Shown piece by piece: positions 32,852-45,042 of a stretch of 64,000 nt of DNA. Numbering within the stretch: position 1 is the stretch's first letter; every line of letters begins with the position of its first letter. Made by a program: the position numbers and the translations under genes. The DNA lies in contig NZ_VWPH01000002.1 of NCBI RefSeq assembly GCF_008630535.1, positions 558,001-622,000 of the forward strand. The letters run 5' to 3'. Below the pieces are notes generated by a model. That model had not been told where the DNA came from. It did not search any database and saw nothing but the letters and a program-made list of their open reading frames with translations. This DNA is from Saccharopolyspora hirsuta (lineage in GTDB: Bacteria > Actinomycetota > Actinomycetes > Mycobacteriales > Pseudonocardiaceae).

Positions 32852-32972
32852 CCCGCGATTTCAATGGAAATCAGAGGTGCGATTTCCATTGAAATCGCGG
32901 GGAGTTGTCCACCAGCACCGGCGTGTCGGGCCCGGACGCGCCGTGGGAACCGCAGTTTCAATTGAAACTGCG
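32852..32972 (+). repeat. Palindrome element, family 2, copy b
   Basis: GATTTCAATGGAAATC and GATTTCCATTGAAATC, 6 nt apart, are followed by CGGGGAGTTGTCCACC, a GTGTCGGGC...GACGCGCC core, and GCAGTTTCAATTGAAACTGC. It starts 33 bp after the acylase stop and ends about 120 bp before the M20 gene. The final palindrome differs from copy a but keeps its symmetry. Confidence 0.7.
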
Positions 32973-33090
32973 ATCGGGTTCGGGAGCACCTCCGGACGTG
33001 GCGCCGGTGCGGTTCCGCCGGGGTGCATCGTGCGGTGCACCTGGTGGGGCGGCGTGGGAACATCTCGGTAGCTACGAACGGGAGGTTGTT

Positions 33091-34350
33091 GTGGGCGATC
33101 TGGGTGCTGTGCTGGGCCGAATCGACGACATCCGGGACGATCTCACCGAGCTCTACAAGGACCTGCACGCTCATCCGGAGCTGTCCTTCGCGGAGCACCG
33201 CACCGCCGCCGAGGTCGCGCGGCGCCTCGAAGCGCTCGGCCTGGAGGTCACCACCGGGGTGGGGCGCACCGGGGTCGTGGGCGTGCTCCGCAACGGCGAC
33301 GGCCCGACGGTGTTGCTGCGCGCGGACTTCGACGCGCTGCCGGTGCAGGAGCAGACCGGCCTCGACTACGCCAGCACGCAGCGCGGCACCGATCCGGACG
33401 GGCACGACGTGCCGGTGATGCACGCCTGCGGCCACGACATGCACGTCACCTGCCAGCTCGGCGCGCTGGACCTGCTGGTCACCGCCCGCGAGCAGTGGTC
33501 CGGCACGGTGGTGGCGGTGTTCCAGCCCGCGGAGGAGATCGGGGGCGGGGCGCAGGCGATGCTCGACGACGGGTTCCTGGAGCGCTTCCCTCGACCGGAC
33601 GTGTGCCTGGGGCAGCACGTCTTCCCGTTCCCGTCCGGCACCGTGGGCATGATCAGCGGGCCCAGCATGTCCGCGGCCGACGGGCTGAAGATCACCATGT
33701 TCGGGCGCGGCGCGCACGGCTCGCAGCCGGAGAACGCCATCGACCCGGTGGTGATGGCCTCGGCGACCGTGCTGCGGCTGCAGACCGTGGTGTCCCGCGA
33801 GGTCTCCGGCCGCGACACCGCGGTGGTCACCGTCGGCTCGATCCGCGCGGGCACGAAGGACAACATCATCCCGGACCAGGCCGAGCTCCGGGTCAACATC
33901 CGCACCTTCGACGAAGCGGTCCGGGAGCGGGTGATCGAAGCGGTCAAGCGCATCGTGCGCGCCGAGGCGACGGCATCCGGCGCCGAGCGGGAACCCGAGT
34001 TCGAGCGGCTCACCGAGTTCCCGGTGCTGGTCAACGACCCGGAGGCGACCGACCGGACGGCGAAGGCCTTGCGCGAGCAGCTCGGCGCGGAACGGGTGCT
34101 GGCGCTCGACCCGGTGACCGGCAGCGAGGACGTCGGCCTGTTCGGCACGGCGGCCGGGGTGCCCACCTGCTACTGGTTCTTCGGCGGTGTCGAGCGCGGC
34201 AAGTACCTGGCGGCCCGCGAAGCGGGCACCCTCAGCCGCGACGTCCCGTCCAACCACTCGCCGTTCTTCGCCCCGGTCGTCGAACCCACCCTGACCACCG
34301 GGGTGACCGCGATGACCACCGCGGCCCTCACCTGGCTCGCACCCCGCTGA
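33091..34350 (+). CDS. M20-family amidohydrolase
   Basis: A 419-aa di-metal peptidase/amidohydrolase of the M20D type (hippurate, N-acyl-amino-acid or indole-acetyl-amino-acid hydrolases). Metal ligands are in 'MHACGHDMHVTCQLGALDLL', the catalytic Glu pair in 'VFQPAEEIGGGAQAMLDDG', and a late His in 'LSRDVPSNHSPFFAPV'. The dimerisation insert includes 'MFGRGAHGSQPENAIDPV'. The GTG at 33091 has GGGAGG 6 nt upstream. The substrate is unknown. Downstream is a perfect GC hairpin terminator. Confidence 0.93.
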   Translation: MGDLGAVLGRIDDIRDDLTELYKDLHAHPELSFAEHRTAAEVARRLEALGLEVTTGVGRTGVVGVLRNGDGPTVLLRADFDALPVQEQTGLDYASTQRGTDPDGHDVPVMHACGHDMHVTCQLGALDLLVTAREQWSGTVVAVFQPAEEIGGGAQAMLDDGFLERFPRPDVCLGQHVFPFPSGTVGMISGPSMSAADGLKITMFGRGAHGSQPENAIDPVVMASATVLRLQTVVSREVSGRDTAVVTVGSIRAGTKDNIIPDQAELRVNIRTFDEAVRERVIEAVKRIVRAEATASGAEREPEFERLTEFPVLVNDPEATDRTAKALREQLGAERVLALDPVTGSEDVGLFGTAAGVPTCYWFFGGVERGKYLAAREAGTLSRDVPSNHSPFFAPVVEPTLTTGVTAMTTAALTWLAPR

Positions 34351-34417
34351 GGCGGTTTCGCTCGAAACTCCCTGCGGTGAAGCGCCAGAACGCAGCTGTA
34401 CCCGGGTGCAGCAAGTC

Positions 34418-34449
34418 CTGCGGCCGCCCCACGTGCGGGGCGGCCGCAG
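34418..34449 (+). terminator. Hairpin terminator after the M20 gene
   Basis: CTGCGGCCGCCCC pairs perfectly with GGGGCGGCCGCAG around ACGTGC, and the stem is followed by TTGTCT. It also faces the convergent LysR gene. Confidence 0.85.
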
Positions 34450-34526
34450 TTGTCTCAGCTGGCGACCAAGGGTTCGGACCAGGTCTTCCGGGGTCGGGCC
34501 ACATGGCGGTCTCGGTCGCCGGCTGA

Positions 34527-35414
34527 TCACTCGGCCAGCAGGTCCGCCGGGACGTCGAGCGCCTTCAGGAAGGCCGTCGCGGCAGGCGTCCGGCTGGTGC
34601 GGCTCCACGCCACGTACTCGATGCGGGAGGGTGCGTCGGTCACCGGGATCGTGGTCACCCCGGTGAGCCTGGGCACGTAGGTCGAGGCGAGCATCGCGAC
34701 GCCCAAGCGCTGCTGGACGAGCTGGACCATCAGCTCCGCTGAAGGCACCTCGAACGCCACGTCCCGATCGAGGCCCGCCGCAGCGAAGGCCTGGTCGGAC
34801 TGGGCGCGTCCCGCGCTCCCGGTGGGGAAGTCCACGAACGGCTCGGCGGCGAGCTGGCGGAGGTCGACGGTCTCGTCCGCGGCGAGCGGGTGCTCGGGGG
34901 CGACCACCGCGACCAGCTCGTCCCGGGCCAGCTCGAAGCTGCCGACGCCGCGGGGGTGGGCGGAGGCCGGGAGGCCGAGCAGGGCCACGTCCAGGGTGCC
35001 CTCCCGGATCTGCTCGACCATCGCGTCGCTGCTGCCGACCCGCATCCCGATCCGCACGTCCGGGTGGCGCTGGTGGAACTCGCGGAGCGCGGCCGGGAGG
35101 TCGACCGCGGCCACGGTGGGGATCACGCCGAGCGCGAGCCGCCCGCGCACCTCGCCGATGGCCGCCGCCACCTCGGCCGCGGCGCGCTCGGCGGCGTCCA
35201 GGCACTGGCGCGCGGCGGGGAGGAACGCCTCACCGGCAGGCGTCAGCCGCACCCGGCGGCTGGTGCGGTCGAAGAGCCGCGCGCCGAGCTCCCGCTCCAG
35301 CCGGGCCACCTGGTGGCTCAGCGCGGACTGCACGACGAGGCAGCGCTGGGCGGCGCGGGTGAAGCTGCTCGTCTCGGCGACGGCGACGACGTAGCGCATC
35401 TGCTGGAGTTCCAC
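34527..35414 (-). CDS. LysR-family regulator
   Basis: A 295-aa LysR protein: HTH at residues 1-60 ('LQQMRYVVAVAETSSFTRAA', 'LVVQSALSHQVARLERELGA') and a substrate-binding domain at residues 90-290. The GTG at 35414 gives the canonical start ELQQMRYVV. It is divergent from the EamA transporter with an 80-bp gap, the classical layout for a LysR controlling its divergent neighbour. The transporter/NAD(P)-binding pair is therefore its likely target. Confidence 0.93.
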   Translation of the reverse strand: MELQQMRYVVAVAETSSFTRAAQRCLVVQSALSHQVARLERELGARLFDRTSRRVRLTPAGEAFLPAARQCLDAAERAAAEVAAAIGEVRGRLALGVIPTVAAVDLPAALREFHQRHPDVRIGMRVGSSDAMVEQIREGTLDVALLGLPASAHPRGVGSFELARDELVAVVAPEHPLAADETVDLRQLAAEPFVDFPTGSAGRAQSDQAFAAAGLDRDVAFEVPSAELMVQLVQQRLGVAMLASTYVPRLTGVTTIPVTDAPSRIEYVAWSRTSRTPAATAFLKALDVPADLLAE

Positions 35415-35493
35415 CGATCCATCGTGCACCGAGATGGATCGCATGACAAACATGTGTTGGACTCATCGATGCTGGTCAGCTGAGACTTGAACG

Positions 35494-36372
35494 GTGATCG
35501 AGAAGAACTCCTCGAACGTCCTGCTGACCGCTGCGGCCCCGGCCGTGTGGGGCACGACCTACGTGGTGACGACCGAGCTCCTGCCGCCGGGGCACCCGCT
35601 GTTCGCCGGGTTGCTCCGCGCCCTGCCCGCCGGGCTGATCGCGCTGGGGGTGACCCGCTCGCTGCCGCGCGGCACGTGGTGGGGGAAGGCGGCGGTGCTC
35701 GGAGTGCTGAACATCGGCCTGTTCTTCCCGCTGCTGTTCGTCGCGGCCGAGCGGCTGCCCGGCGGGGTGGCCGCGACCTTGGGCGCGGCGCAGCCGCTGA
35801 TCGTCGCGGTGCTGGCCGTGGTCGTGCTGCGGGAGCGGCCGTCCGCGCGGCGGTTCGGCTGGGGCGCGGTCGGTGTCGCGGGCGTCGGGCTCGTGGTGCT
35901 CGGCCCGGACGCCGGTTTCGACGTGGTCGGGCTCCTCGCGGGCCTGGGCGGCGCGGTCGCGATGGGGCTCGGGGTGACGTTGACCAAGCGCTGGGGGCGT
36001 CCGCCCGGGATCGGCCCGGTGGCCTTCGCCGGGTGGCAGCTGACCGCGGGCGGTGCGTTCCTGGTGCCGGTGACGCTCTGGTTCGAGGGCCCGCCACCAG
36101 CGGTCGATGCGCCCGCAGCGCTCGGATACCTGTGGTTGGGCGCGGTCGGCGGACTGCTCGCCTACGTCGTGTGGTTCCGCGGGATCAGCGTCCTGCCGGT
36201 GACCTCGGCCGCCGTGCTCGGCCTGATCTCGCCGCTGGTCGCCGCCCTGCTCGGCGCGGTGCTGCTCGGACAGCTGCTCGGCCCGCTCCAGCTGCTCGGC
36301 TTCGCCCTCGCCCTGACCGCGATCGTCGCGTCCCAGCTCCCCGCCCGAACCCCGGAAAGGATCGCTGCATGA
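35494..36372 (+). CDS. EamA/DMT-superfamily transporter
   Basis: A 292-aa membrane protein with ten predicted helices as two EamA repeats: 'AAPAVWGTTYVVTTELLPPG' opens the first and 'LAYVVWFRGISVLPVTSAAV' closes the second. Family members export amino acids, metabolites or drugs. The start is the GTG at 35494. Its stop overlaps the ATG of the NAD(P)-binding protein (ATGA), so they are coupled. It is probably controlled by the divergent LysR protein. Confidence 0.92.
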   Translation: MIEKNSSNVLLTAAAPAVWGTTYVVTTELLPPGHPLFAGLLRALPAGLIALGVTRSLPRGTWWGKAAVLGVLNIGLFFPLLFVAAERLPGGVAATLGAAQPLIVAVLAVVVLRERPSARRFGWGAVGVAGVGLVVLGPDAGFDVVGLLAGLGGAVAMGLGVTLTKRWGRPPGIGPVAFAGWQLTAGGAFLVPVTLWFEGPPPAVDAPAALGYLWLGAVGGLLAYVVWFRGISVLPVTSAAVLGLISPLVAALLGAVLLGQLLGPLQLLGFALALTAIVASQLPARTPERIAA

Positions 36373-36992
36373 GGATCACCGTCATCGGGGCCACCGGCAT
36401 GGCCGGCTCGCGGGTCACCGCCGAAGCCGTCCAGCGCGGGCACCACGTCACCGCCGTGTCCCGCAGCGGTGATCCGCTGCCCGGTGCGACCGCGGTCCGC
36501 GCGGACGCCACCGACGGGGAGCGGATGCGCGAGCTGTTCGCCGGAACCGACGCGATCGTCGGTGCGACCCGCCCGCGGCCGGGGCAGGAGCAGTCCGTCG
36601 GCGCGACCACGGCGGCGCTGCTCGACGCGGCGGTCGACGTGGGACGGCGCGTGCTCGTCGTCGGCGGAGCTGGTCCACTCAGGACACCGGGCGACCCGAA
36701 CCGGTTGGTCGTCGACGATCCCGAGTACGTGCCCGCTCAGTGGCGCACCATCGCGGCGACGAGCGTCGCTCAGCTTGAGACCTGCTTGGCGCACTCGGCG
36801 GACTGGGCCTACCTGAGCCCGCCCGCGGTGCTCGAACCCGGCACGCGCACCGGGCGCTACCGGCGCGGCGGCGCGACGCTGCTCACCGGAACCGGCGGAA
36901 CTTCCCGCATTTCCGCCGAGGACCTCGCCGTGGCGGTCCTCGACGAGCTGGAGAACCCCAGTGGTGCCAAGCACTTCACGGTCGTCAGCTGA
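36369..36992 (+). CDS. NAD(P)H-binding SDR-like protein (YwnB/HSCARG type)
   Basis: A 207-aa atypical short-chain dehydrogenase-fold protein. The Rossmann motif is at the N-terminus ('[20 protein letters not shown]', G-x-x-G-x-x-G), followed by '[20 protein letters not shown]' and '[16 protein letters not shown]', ending '[15 protein letters not shown]'. Such proteins bind NADPH and act as epimerase-like enzymes or redox sensors; the activity is unknown. It is translationally coupled to the EamA transporter. A hairpin repeat follows 16 bp after the stop. Confidence 0.9.
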   Translation: MRITVIGATGMAGSRVTAEAVQRGHHVTAVSRSGDPLPGATAVRADATDGERMRELFAGTDAIVGATRPRPGQEQSVGATTAALLDAAVDVGRRVLVVGGAGPLRTPGDPNRLVVDDPEYVPAQWRTIAATSVAQLETCLAHSADWAYLSPPAVLEPGTRTGRYRRGGATLLTGTGGTSRISAEDLAVAVLDELENPSGAKHFTVVS

Positions 36993-37007
36993 GCTCGGAC
37001 CTCGACT

Positions 37008-37050
37008 CGTGAGCGCGGATGGTGGTTCTTGCGACCATCGGCGCGCACGA
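37008..37050. repeat. Hairpin repeat, family 5, copy 2
   Basis: CGTGAGCGCGGATGGT and ACCATCGGCGCGCACG form an inverted repeat around GGTTCTTGCG. It aligns with 3555-3598 (same arms and same loop position). It lies exactly where the epoxide hydrolase loses homology to its family. Confidence 0.6.
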
Positions 37051-38055
37051 AGCCTGCAGGAGCTCGCCGAGCACTGGCGGACCGGGTACGACTGGCGGGT
37101 GCACGAGGCCGCGCTCAACGCGCACCCGCAGTTCACCACCACCGTCGACGGGCAGAACCTGCACTTCCTCCACGTGCGCTCGCCCGAACCGGGCGCCGCG
37201 CCGCTGCTCCTGCTGCACGGCTGGCCGGGCGGGGTGGTGGACTTCCTCGACGTCATCGGGCCGCTGACCGATCCGCGGGCGCACGGCGGCGATCCGGCCG
37301 ACGCCTTCCACCTGGTGGTCCCGTCGCTGCCCGGGTTCGGGTTCTCCACACCGCTGGCCGGTCCGGGGATGAACGCCGCCCGGATGGCCGGGATCCTGCT
37401 GCAGCTGATGGAAAAGCTCGGCTACGACCGGTTCGGCGTGCAGGGCTGCGACACCGGCTCCTGGGTCGCTCCGCAGCTGGGGAAGCAGGCCCCGGAGCGC
37501 GTGCTCGGCGTGCACCTCAACGCGCTGATCACCTTCCCGGTCGGGGAGGAGGGCGAGTTCGACGGGCTCACCGAGGTCGAGCAGCGGCGCTGGGAGTCGA
37601 TGCAGGACTTCAACGACGGCTACCTGCAGTGCAACTCCAAGCGGCCGCAGACGGTGGCCTACGGCCTGCACGACTCGCCGGTCGGCCAGCTCGCCTGGAT
37701 CGTGGAGAAGTTCAAGGAGCTCACCGAGCCGGAGGCGGGGCTGCCCGAGGACAGCATCGACCGCGACCGCATCCTCACCGACGTCACGCTCTACTGGCTG
37801 ACCGGCACGGCGGGCTCGGCCGCGCAGATCTACTACGAGGAGATCTCCGCGAACGACTGGAGCGAGCCGCAGCGCGGCACGGTGCCGACCGGGGTGCTGG
37901 TGTCCGCGCACGACGTGACCATCCGCCGCTGGGCCGAGCGCGACCACGACGTCGTGCGCTGGACGGAGCTGGGGGAGGGCGGGCACTTCCTCGCGATGGA
38001 AGCGCCGGGAGCCCTGGTCGAGGACGTCCGGGCGTTCTTCCGCGAGCTCCGCTGA
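37009..38055 (+). CDS. Epoxide hydrolase, N-terminally truncated
   Basis: An alpha/beta-hydrolase of the microsomal-type epoxide hydrolase family. The catalytic core is complete: oxyanion '[20 protein letters not shown]', nucleophile Asp in '[15 protein letters not shown]', late acid and His in 'GVLVSAHDV' and '[15 protein letters not shown]'. Family homology starts at '[19 protein letters not shown]'; the 35-45 residues that normally precede it (first part of the EHN domain) are missing. They are replaced by the family 5 hairpin, which would be translated from the GTG at 37009 as '[15 protein letters not shown]'. There is no good ribosome-binding site. It is probably inactive or poorly expressed; a pseudogene is possible. 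Confidence 0.75.
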   Translation: MSADGGSCDHRRARSLQELAEHWRTGYDWRVHEAALNAHPQFTTTVDGQNLHFLHVRSPEPGAAPLLLLHGWPGGVVDFLDVIGPLTDPRAHGGDPADAFHLVVPSLPGFGFSTPLAGPGMNAARMAGILLQLMEKLGYDRFGVQGCDTGSWVAPQLGKQAPERVLGVHLNALITFPVGEEGEFDGLTEVEQRRWESMQDFNDGYLQCNSKRPQTVAYGLHDSPVGQLAWIVEKFKELTEPEAGLPEDSIDRDRILTDVTLYWLTGTAGSAAQIYYEEISANDWSEPQRGTVPTGVLVSAHDVTIRRWAERDHDVVRWTELGEGGHFLAMEAPGALVEDVRAFFRELR

Positions 38056-38059
38056 GCGC

Positions 38060-38096
38060 GCGGGTGCGGGAACCGGCGACCGTTTCCCGCACCCGC
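38060..38096. terminator. Bidirectional hairpin terminator
   Basis: GCGGGTGCGGGAA pairs with TTTCCCGCACCCGC around CCGGCGACCG. It lies between the epoxide hydrolase and the convergent YCII gene. Confidence 0.8.
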
Positions 38097-38103
38097 GGTC
38101 CGC

Positions 38104-38529
38104 TCACCCGCCGTGCTGCTCGGCGATCTGCTCGCGCATCCGCCGCTCGGCCTCGCGCAGCTCGGGGGTGAAGTTCTCGCCGAAGTCGGCCTCCTCGGCG
38201 ACCTTGCGGATCTCGACCTCGCCGCTCTGGAACGGGATCCGGCGGGCCCACCCGATCGCCTCGTCGCGGGAGGCGACCTCGAGGATCCAGTACCCGGCGA
38301 CGAGCTCCTTGGTCTCGGTGAACGGCCCGTCCACGACGGTGGTCTCGCCCCGGCCGGTGAACTTCACCCGCGCCCCGAACCGGCTGTCCAGCAGCCCGTT
38401 GCCGTCGACCATCACCCCGGCCGCGGCCAGCTCCTCGTTGTAGGCCGTCATCTCCGCGAGCTCCTGCTCGGTCGGCATCACACCGGCCTCGGACTCGTCG
38501 TTGGCCTTGACGATCACCATGTACTTCAT
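38104..38529 (-). CDS. YCII-domain protein (DGPF family)
   Basis: A 141-aa soluble protein with the YCII-related fold: 'MKYMVIVKANDESEAGVMPT', 'VVDGPFTETKELVAGYWILE' (the DGPF motif) and 'SRDEAIGWARRIPF'. Family members often sit beside ECF sigma factors of the ECF41/42 kind and have no settled activity. Here no sigma gene is adjacent. GGAGGCGACG precedes the ATG. Confidence 0.92.
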   Translation of the reverse strand: MKYMVIVKANDESEAGVMPTEQELAEMTAYNEELAAAGVMVDGNGLLDSRFGARVKFTGRGETTVVDGPFTETKELVAGYWILEVASRDEAIGWARRIPFQSGEVEIRKVAEEADFGENFTPELREAERRMREQIAEQHGG

Positions 38530-38561
38530 CGTCGCCTCCTCGGTGGGGCTGTTCCCTGCTC

Positions 38562-39494
38562 TCACCTGCGCATCGAACGGGCGGGGCCGGTTTCGACACC
38601 CGGCGACGACTTTTCCCGATGAACTTCCCCCGTGCCCGCCGGACGCCGGTTGACCAGCAGGAACACTCCTGCGGTCAGCAGCAGGAAGGCGGGGAACAGC
38701 AGCAGCGCGTCCGGCGTGGTCGGCTCGCCGGACCAGCCGGTGTCGCGGCTGGCGCCCTCCAGGGTGATGCGGGCGACGGTCAGGTAGGTCAGGTGGACGG
38801 CGACGGACGTCCACAGCGAGCCGGTGGTGAGGCGCGCGACCAGCAGCACGGTGCCGAAGATCGGGAACAGGATCGCGTAGGAGACCGGGTCCTGCCCGGG
38901 CGGGGCGAAGCCCGGCGCTGGCGGGTCGTTGCCGAGCAGGGTGCCCACCGCGAAGTTCACCAGGGACGACCCGGCGCCGACGGCGCAGAACAGCAGCACG
39001 GTGGTGAGGAACGCCGTCCAGCGGCGCAGCCCCCGGGCGAGCGAGGTGTAGACGTAGCCGCGGAAGGTCAGCTCCTCCGGGAACGCCTCCAGCGCCATCG
39101 CGATCAGCGCGTTGACCAGCAGGAACTGGACGAGCTTCGGGGCGTCGAGCGGCCCCCACGCGATCCAGCCCGCCCAGGTGCCCAGCCCGAACACCGCCGC
39201 CGCCGAACCACCGGTGACCGCCACGCCGAGCGCGAAGGTGCGCAGTCCGGTCGCCCAGCCGGTGAGGCCGAGCCCGGACATCGGTTCGCGGTCCAGCCCG
39301 CGGCGCAGCAGCGCGATCAGCGACACGGCGATCACCAGGCACAGCGCCGCGATCAGGACCTGCCGCGCGGTGTCGCTCATGCCGGTGCCGCGCTGCACCG
39401 CCTGCGCGATCGCCCCTGCTGAGCCGAGTGCCAGGGACATCGCGCAGGTGCCCAGCACACCCCGGGCCAGAGCCCCCGTTCGCGTGGACGACAT
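38562..39494 (-). CDS. CPBP-family intramembrane metalloprotease-like protein
   Basis: A 310-aa membrane protein with eight hydrophobic segments and the Abi/CPBP signature EExxxR in 'IAMALEAFPEELTFRGYVYT', with a later conserved His in 'SLWTSVAVHLTYLTV'. The family includes Rce1-type prenyl-protein peptidases and bacteriocin self-immunity proteins. The role here is unknown. It is divergent from a TetR regulator across a 104-bp gap with two direct repeats, so it is probably repressed by that TetR protein. Confidence 0.87.
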   Translation of the reverse strand: MSSTRTGALARGVLGTCAMSLALGSAGAIAQAVQRGTGMSDTARQVLIAALCLVIAVSLIALLRRGLDREPMSGLGLTGWATGLRTFALGVAVTGGSAAAVFGLGTWAGWIAWGPLDAPKLVQFLLVNALIAMALEAFPEELTFRGYVYTSLARGLRRWTAFLTTVLLFCAVGAGSSLVNFAVGTLLGNDPPAPGFAPPGQDPVSYAILFPIFGTVLLVARLTTGSLWTSVAVHLTYLTVARITLEGASRDTGWSGEPTTPDALLLFPAFLLLTAGVFLLVNRRPAGTGEVHREKSSPGVETGPARSMRR

Positions 39495-39506
39495 CGCCTC
39501 TCCGTT

Positions 39507-39549
39507 TTTCGGTCAAGTGTACGGATAAGATTTCGGTCAACTGTACAGA
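39507..39549. promoter_or_regulatory. Direct-repeat operator between CPBP and TetR genes
   Basis: TTTCGGTCAAGTGTACGGA (39507-39525) and TTTCGGTCAACTGTACAGA (39531-39549) are 17/19 identical with a 24-bp period. The second contains the perfect palindrome CTGTACAG. They lie just upstream of the CPBP gene. Binding by the adjacent TetR protein is inferred. Confidence 0.65.
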
Positions 39550-39598
39550 AAAAATCCCGCCCGGGTGGGCTGGGGTAGAAAAGTCGGGGGAGGTGCGC

Positions 39599-40186
39599 GT
39601 GCCGAAGATCGTCGACCACGAGGAACGCCGCTGGGAGCTGGTGCGAGCGGTGTGGGGGGTCATCCGCGAGCGGGGCGTCGCGGGGGCGTCGGTGCGCGCC
39701 GTCGCCCGCCGGGCCGGGTGGTCGCCGAGCTCGGTGCAGTACTACTTCTCCAGCCAGTCCGAGCTGCTGCTGTTCGCGCTGCGCGCGATCTCCGAAGCCG
39801 CGGAGCACCGGCTGCGGGCCGCCGACCTGCCCGACGACCCCCGCGGCCGGGCGCTGGCCCAGCTGGAACGCCTGCTGCCGACGGACCAGGACGCCCACGT
39901 GGCCACCGAGATCTGGGTGGCGTTCCTGTCCCTGGTCCTGGTCGACGACGAGGCCCGGGAGCTCAACTCGGGGGACACCGGCCAGGTCGCCGCGCTGTGC
40001 CGCGAGATCCTGGACGAGCTCGCCGCCGCCGGGCTGGTCGCCGAGCACCGGGACCTGGAGCTCGAAGCGCGCCTGCTGCACTCGCTGTTCGACGGCATCG
40101 CCCTGCACTCGGTGACGGCGCCGGACCTGATGCCGCCCGAGCAGATCCGCCAGCTGCTCGAGTACCACCTGGACAACCTCCGCTGA
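39599..40186 (+). CDS. TetR-family regulator
   Basis: A 195-aa regulator with an N-terminal HTH ('VWGVIRERGVAGASVRAVAR', 'RAGWSPSSVQYYFSSQSELL') and a helical ligand-binding domain. The GTG at 39599 is 7 nt after GGGGGAG; a GTG two codons upstream is an alternative. The layout suggests it represses the divergent CPBP gene and itself. Confidence 0.92.
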   Translation: MPKIVDHEERRWELVRAVWGVIRERGVAGASVRAVARRAGWSPSSVQYYFSSQSELLLFALRAISEAAEHRLRAADLPDDPRGRALAQLERLLPTDQDAHVATEIWVAFLSLVLVDDEARELNSGDTGQVAALCREILDELAAAGLVAEHRDLELEARLLHSLFDGIALHSVTAPDLMPPEQIRQLLEYHLDNLR

Positions 40187-40227
40187 TCGGGTTGGGCGGC
40201 ACTGCGCGGCGTGGCACGATTCCGCAG

Positions 40228-40671
40228 GTGACCAGCACCTCCGCCGAAGCGCAGCGGCTCCGCGACCTGGCGCTGCTGCGCCGGGTCCGGGACCGGATCG
40301 ACCGCGAGTACGCCCGTCCGCTGGACGTCGAGGCGCTCGCCCGCGGCGTCGGCATGTCCGCCGGGCACCTCAGCCGCCAGTTCCGCCGCGCCTTCGGGGA
40401 GTCGCCGTACAGCTACCTCATGACGCGGCGCATCGAGCGCGCGATGGCGCTGCTGCGCCGCGGCGACCTCAGCGTCACCGAGGTCTGCTTCGAGGTCGGC
40501 TGCTCCTCGCTGGGCACCTTCAGCACCCGCTTCAGCGAGCTGGTCGGCATGTCGCCCAGCCGCTACCGGCGCGAGGCGGCGGACGCGACCGAGGGGATGC
40601 CGTCGTGCGTGGCCAAGCAGGTCACCAGACCGGTCAGGAATCGAGAAGCGCGGTCACCCGACCGGACCTAG
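40228..40671 (+). CDS. AraC-family regulator (DNA-binding domain only)
   Basis: A 147-aa protein consisting almost only of the double-HTH AraC module ('RPLDVEALARGVGMSAGHLS', 'RRIERAMALLRRGDLSVTEV', 'SSLGTFSTRFSELVGMSPSR'). It lacks a separate effector domain. This short type is commonly paired with a VOC/glyoxalase-fold gene, which follows here after 10 bp, so the VOC protein may serve as sensor or target. The GTG at 40228 is the likely start. Confidence 0.9.
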   Translation: MTSTSAEAQRLRDLALLRRVRDRIDREYARPLDVEALARGVGMSAGHLSRQFRRAFGESPYSYLMTRRIERAMALLRRGDLSVTEVCFEVGCSSLGTFSTRFSELVGMSPSRYRREAADATEGMPSCVAKQVTRPVRNREARSPDRT

Positions 40672-40681
40672 CGTGGCTGGC

Positions 40682-41092
40682 ATGGACATCACCATCGCCG
40701 AGTGCTTCCTCCCGCACGAGGACCACGAGGCCACCCTGATCTTCTACCGCGACGTCCTCGGCTTCGAGGTGCGCAACGACGTCGGGTACGGCGGCATGCA
40801 CTGGATCACCGTCGGTCCGCCCGGACAGCCCGGCACGTCGATCGTGCTCTACCCACCGGCCGCGACCCCCGGGCTCACCGACGAGGAGCGGCGCACGATC
40901 TCCGAGATGATGGCCAAGGGCAGCTTCGCCATGATCAACCTGGCCACCCCCGACCTGGACGGCACCTTCGAGAAGCTGCAGGCCCGCGACGTCGAGATCG
41001 TGCAGGAGCCGACCGAGCAGCCCTACGGCCGCCGCGACTGCGCCGTCCGCGACCCCGCGGGCAACATGATCCGCATCAACGAGGTGCGCTGA
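40682..41092 (+). CDS. VOC-family (glyoxalase/dioxygenase fold) protein
   Basis: A 136-aa vicinal-oxygen-chelate protein: 'ITIAECFLPHEDHEATLIFY' opens the first beta-alpha-beta-beta-beta module and 'EPYGRRDCAVRDPAGNMIRI'-like sequence closes the second (here QPYGRRDCAVRDPAGNM). Paired with the AraC regulator 10 bp upstream. It may bind or modify a drug or toxic aldehyde; the substrate is unknown. The ATG at 40682 was preferred to a GTG nine bases earlier; neither has a strong ribosome-binding site, so coupling to the AraC gene is likely. Confidence 0.87.
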   Translation: MDITIAECFLPHEDHEATLIFYRDVLGFEVRNDVGYGGMHWITVGPPGQPGTSIVLYPPAATPGLTDEERRTISEMMAKGSFAMINLATPDLDGTFEKLQARDVEIVQEPTEQPYGRRDCAVRDPAGNMIRINEVR

Positions 41093-41242
41093 CCAGCGAG
41101 GTGCATGGCGGACCGGGAATGTCCGCCTTCCCGGGGATCATGGCCCCAGCAGCGGAGCCCGCGCGGAGGGGACGCGCGGGCTCCCGGCTGCGAACCCGGA
41201 CAATCGGCGCGGAACCGCCGCGTGATGGATGGAGACGACCGA

Positions 41243-43614
<2,372 letters not shown>

Positions 43615-43620
43615 CCGGGC

Positions 43621-43657
43621 GCGGCGCGCCGGGACCTGGCTGATCCCGGCGCGCCGC
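43621..43657. terminator. Bidirectional hairpin terminator
   Basis: GCGGCGCGCCGGGA pairs perfectly with TCCCGGCGCGCCGC across a 9-nt loop, between the convergent UvrA-like gene and dgdA. Confidence 0.85.
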
Positions 43658-43662
43658 CGGGC

Positions 43663-44958
<1,296 letters not shown>

Positions 44959-45042
44959 CTACGAAGCCGGGCCGGGGCCCGTCCACAACGAGTTCCCGCT
45001 GCTGGGCTTCACCCCAGGCCCCGAACCTCGCGGCTCCTTTCC

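Noticed and set aside
29916-32864. A 982-codon antisense frame across the penicillin acylase gene
   Set aside because: Low-complexity antisense shadow without start signals or motifs; the acylase strand has a signal peptide and the Ntn nucleophile.
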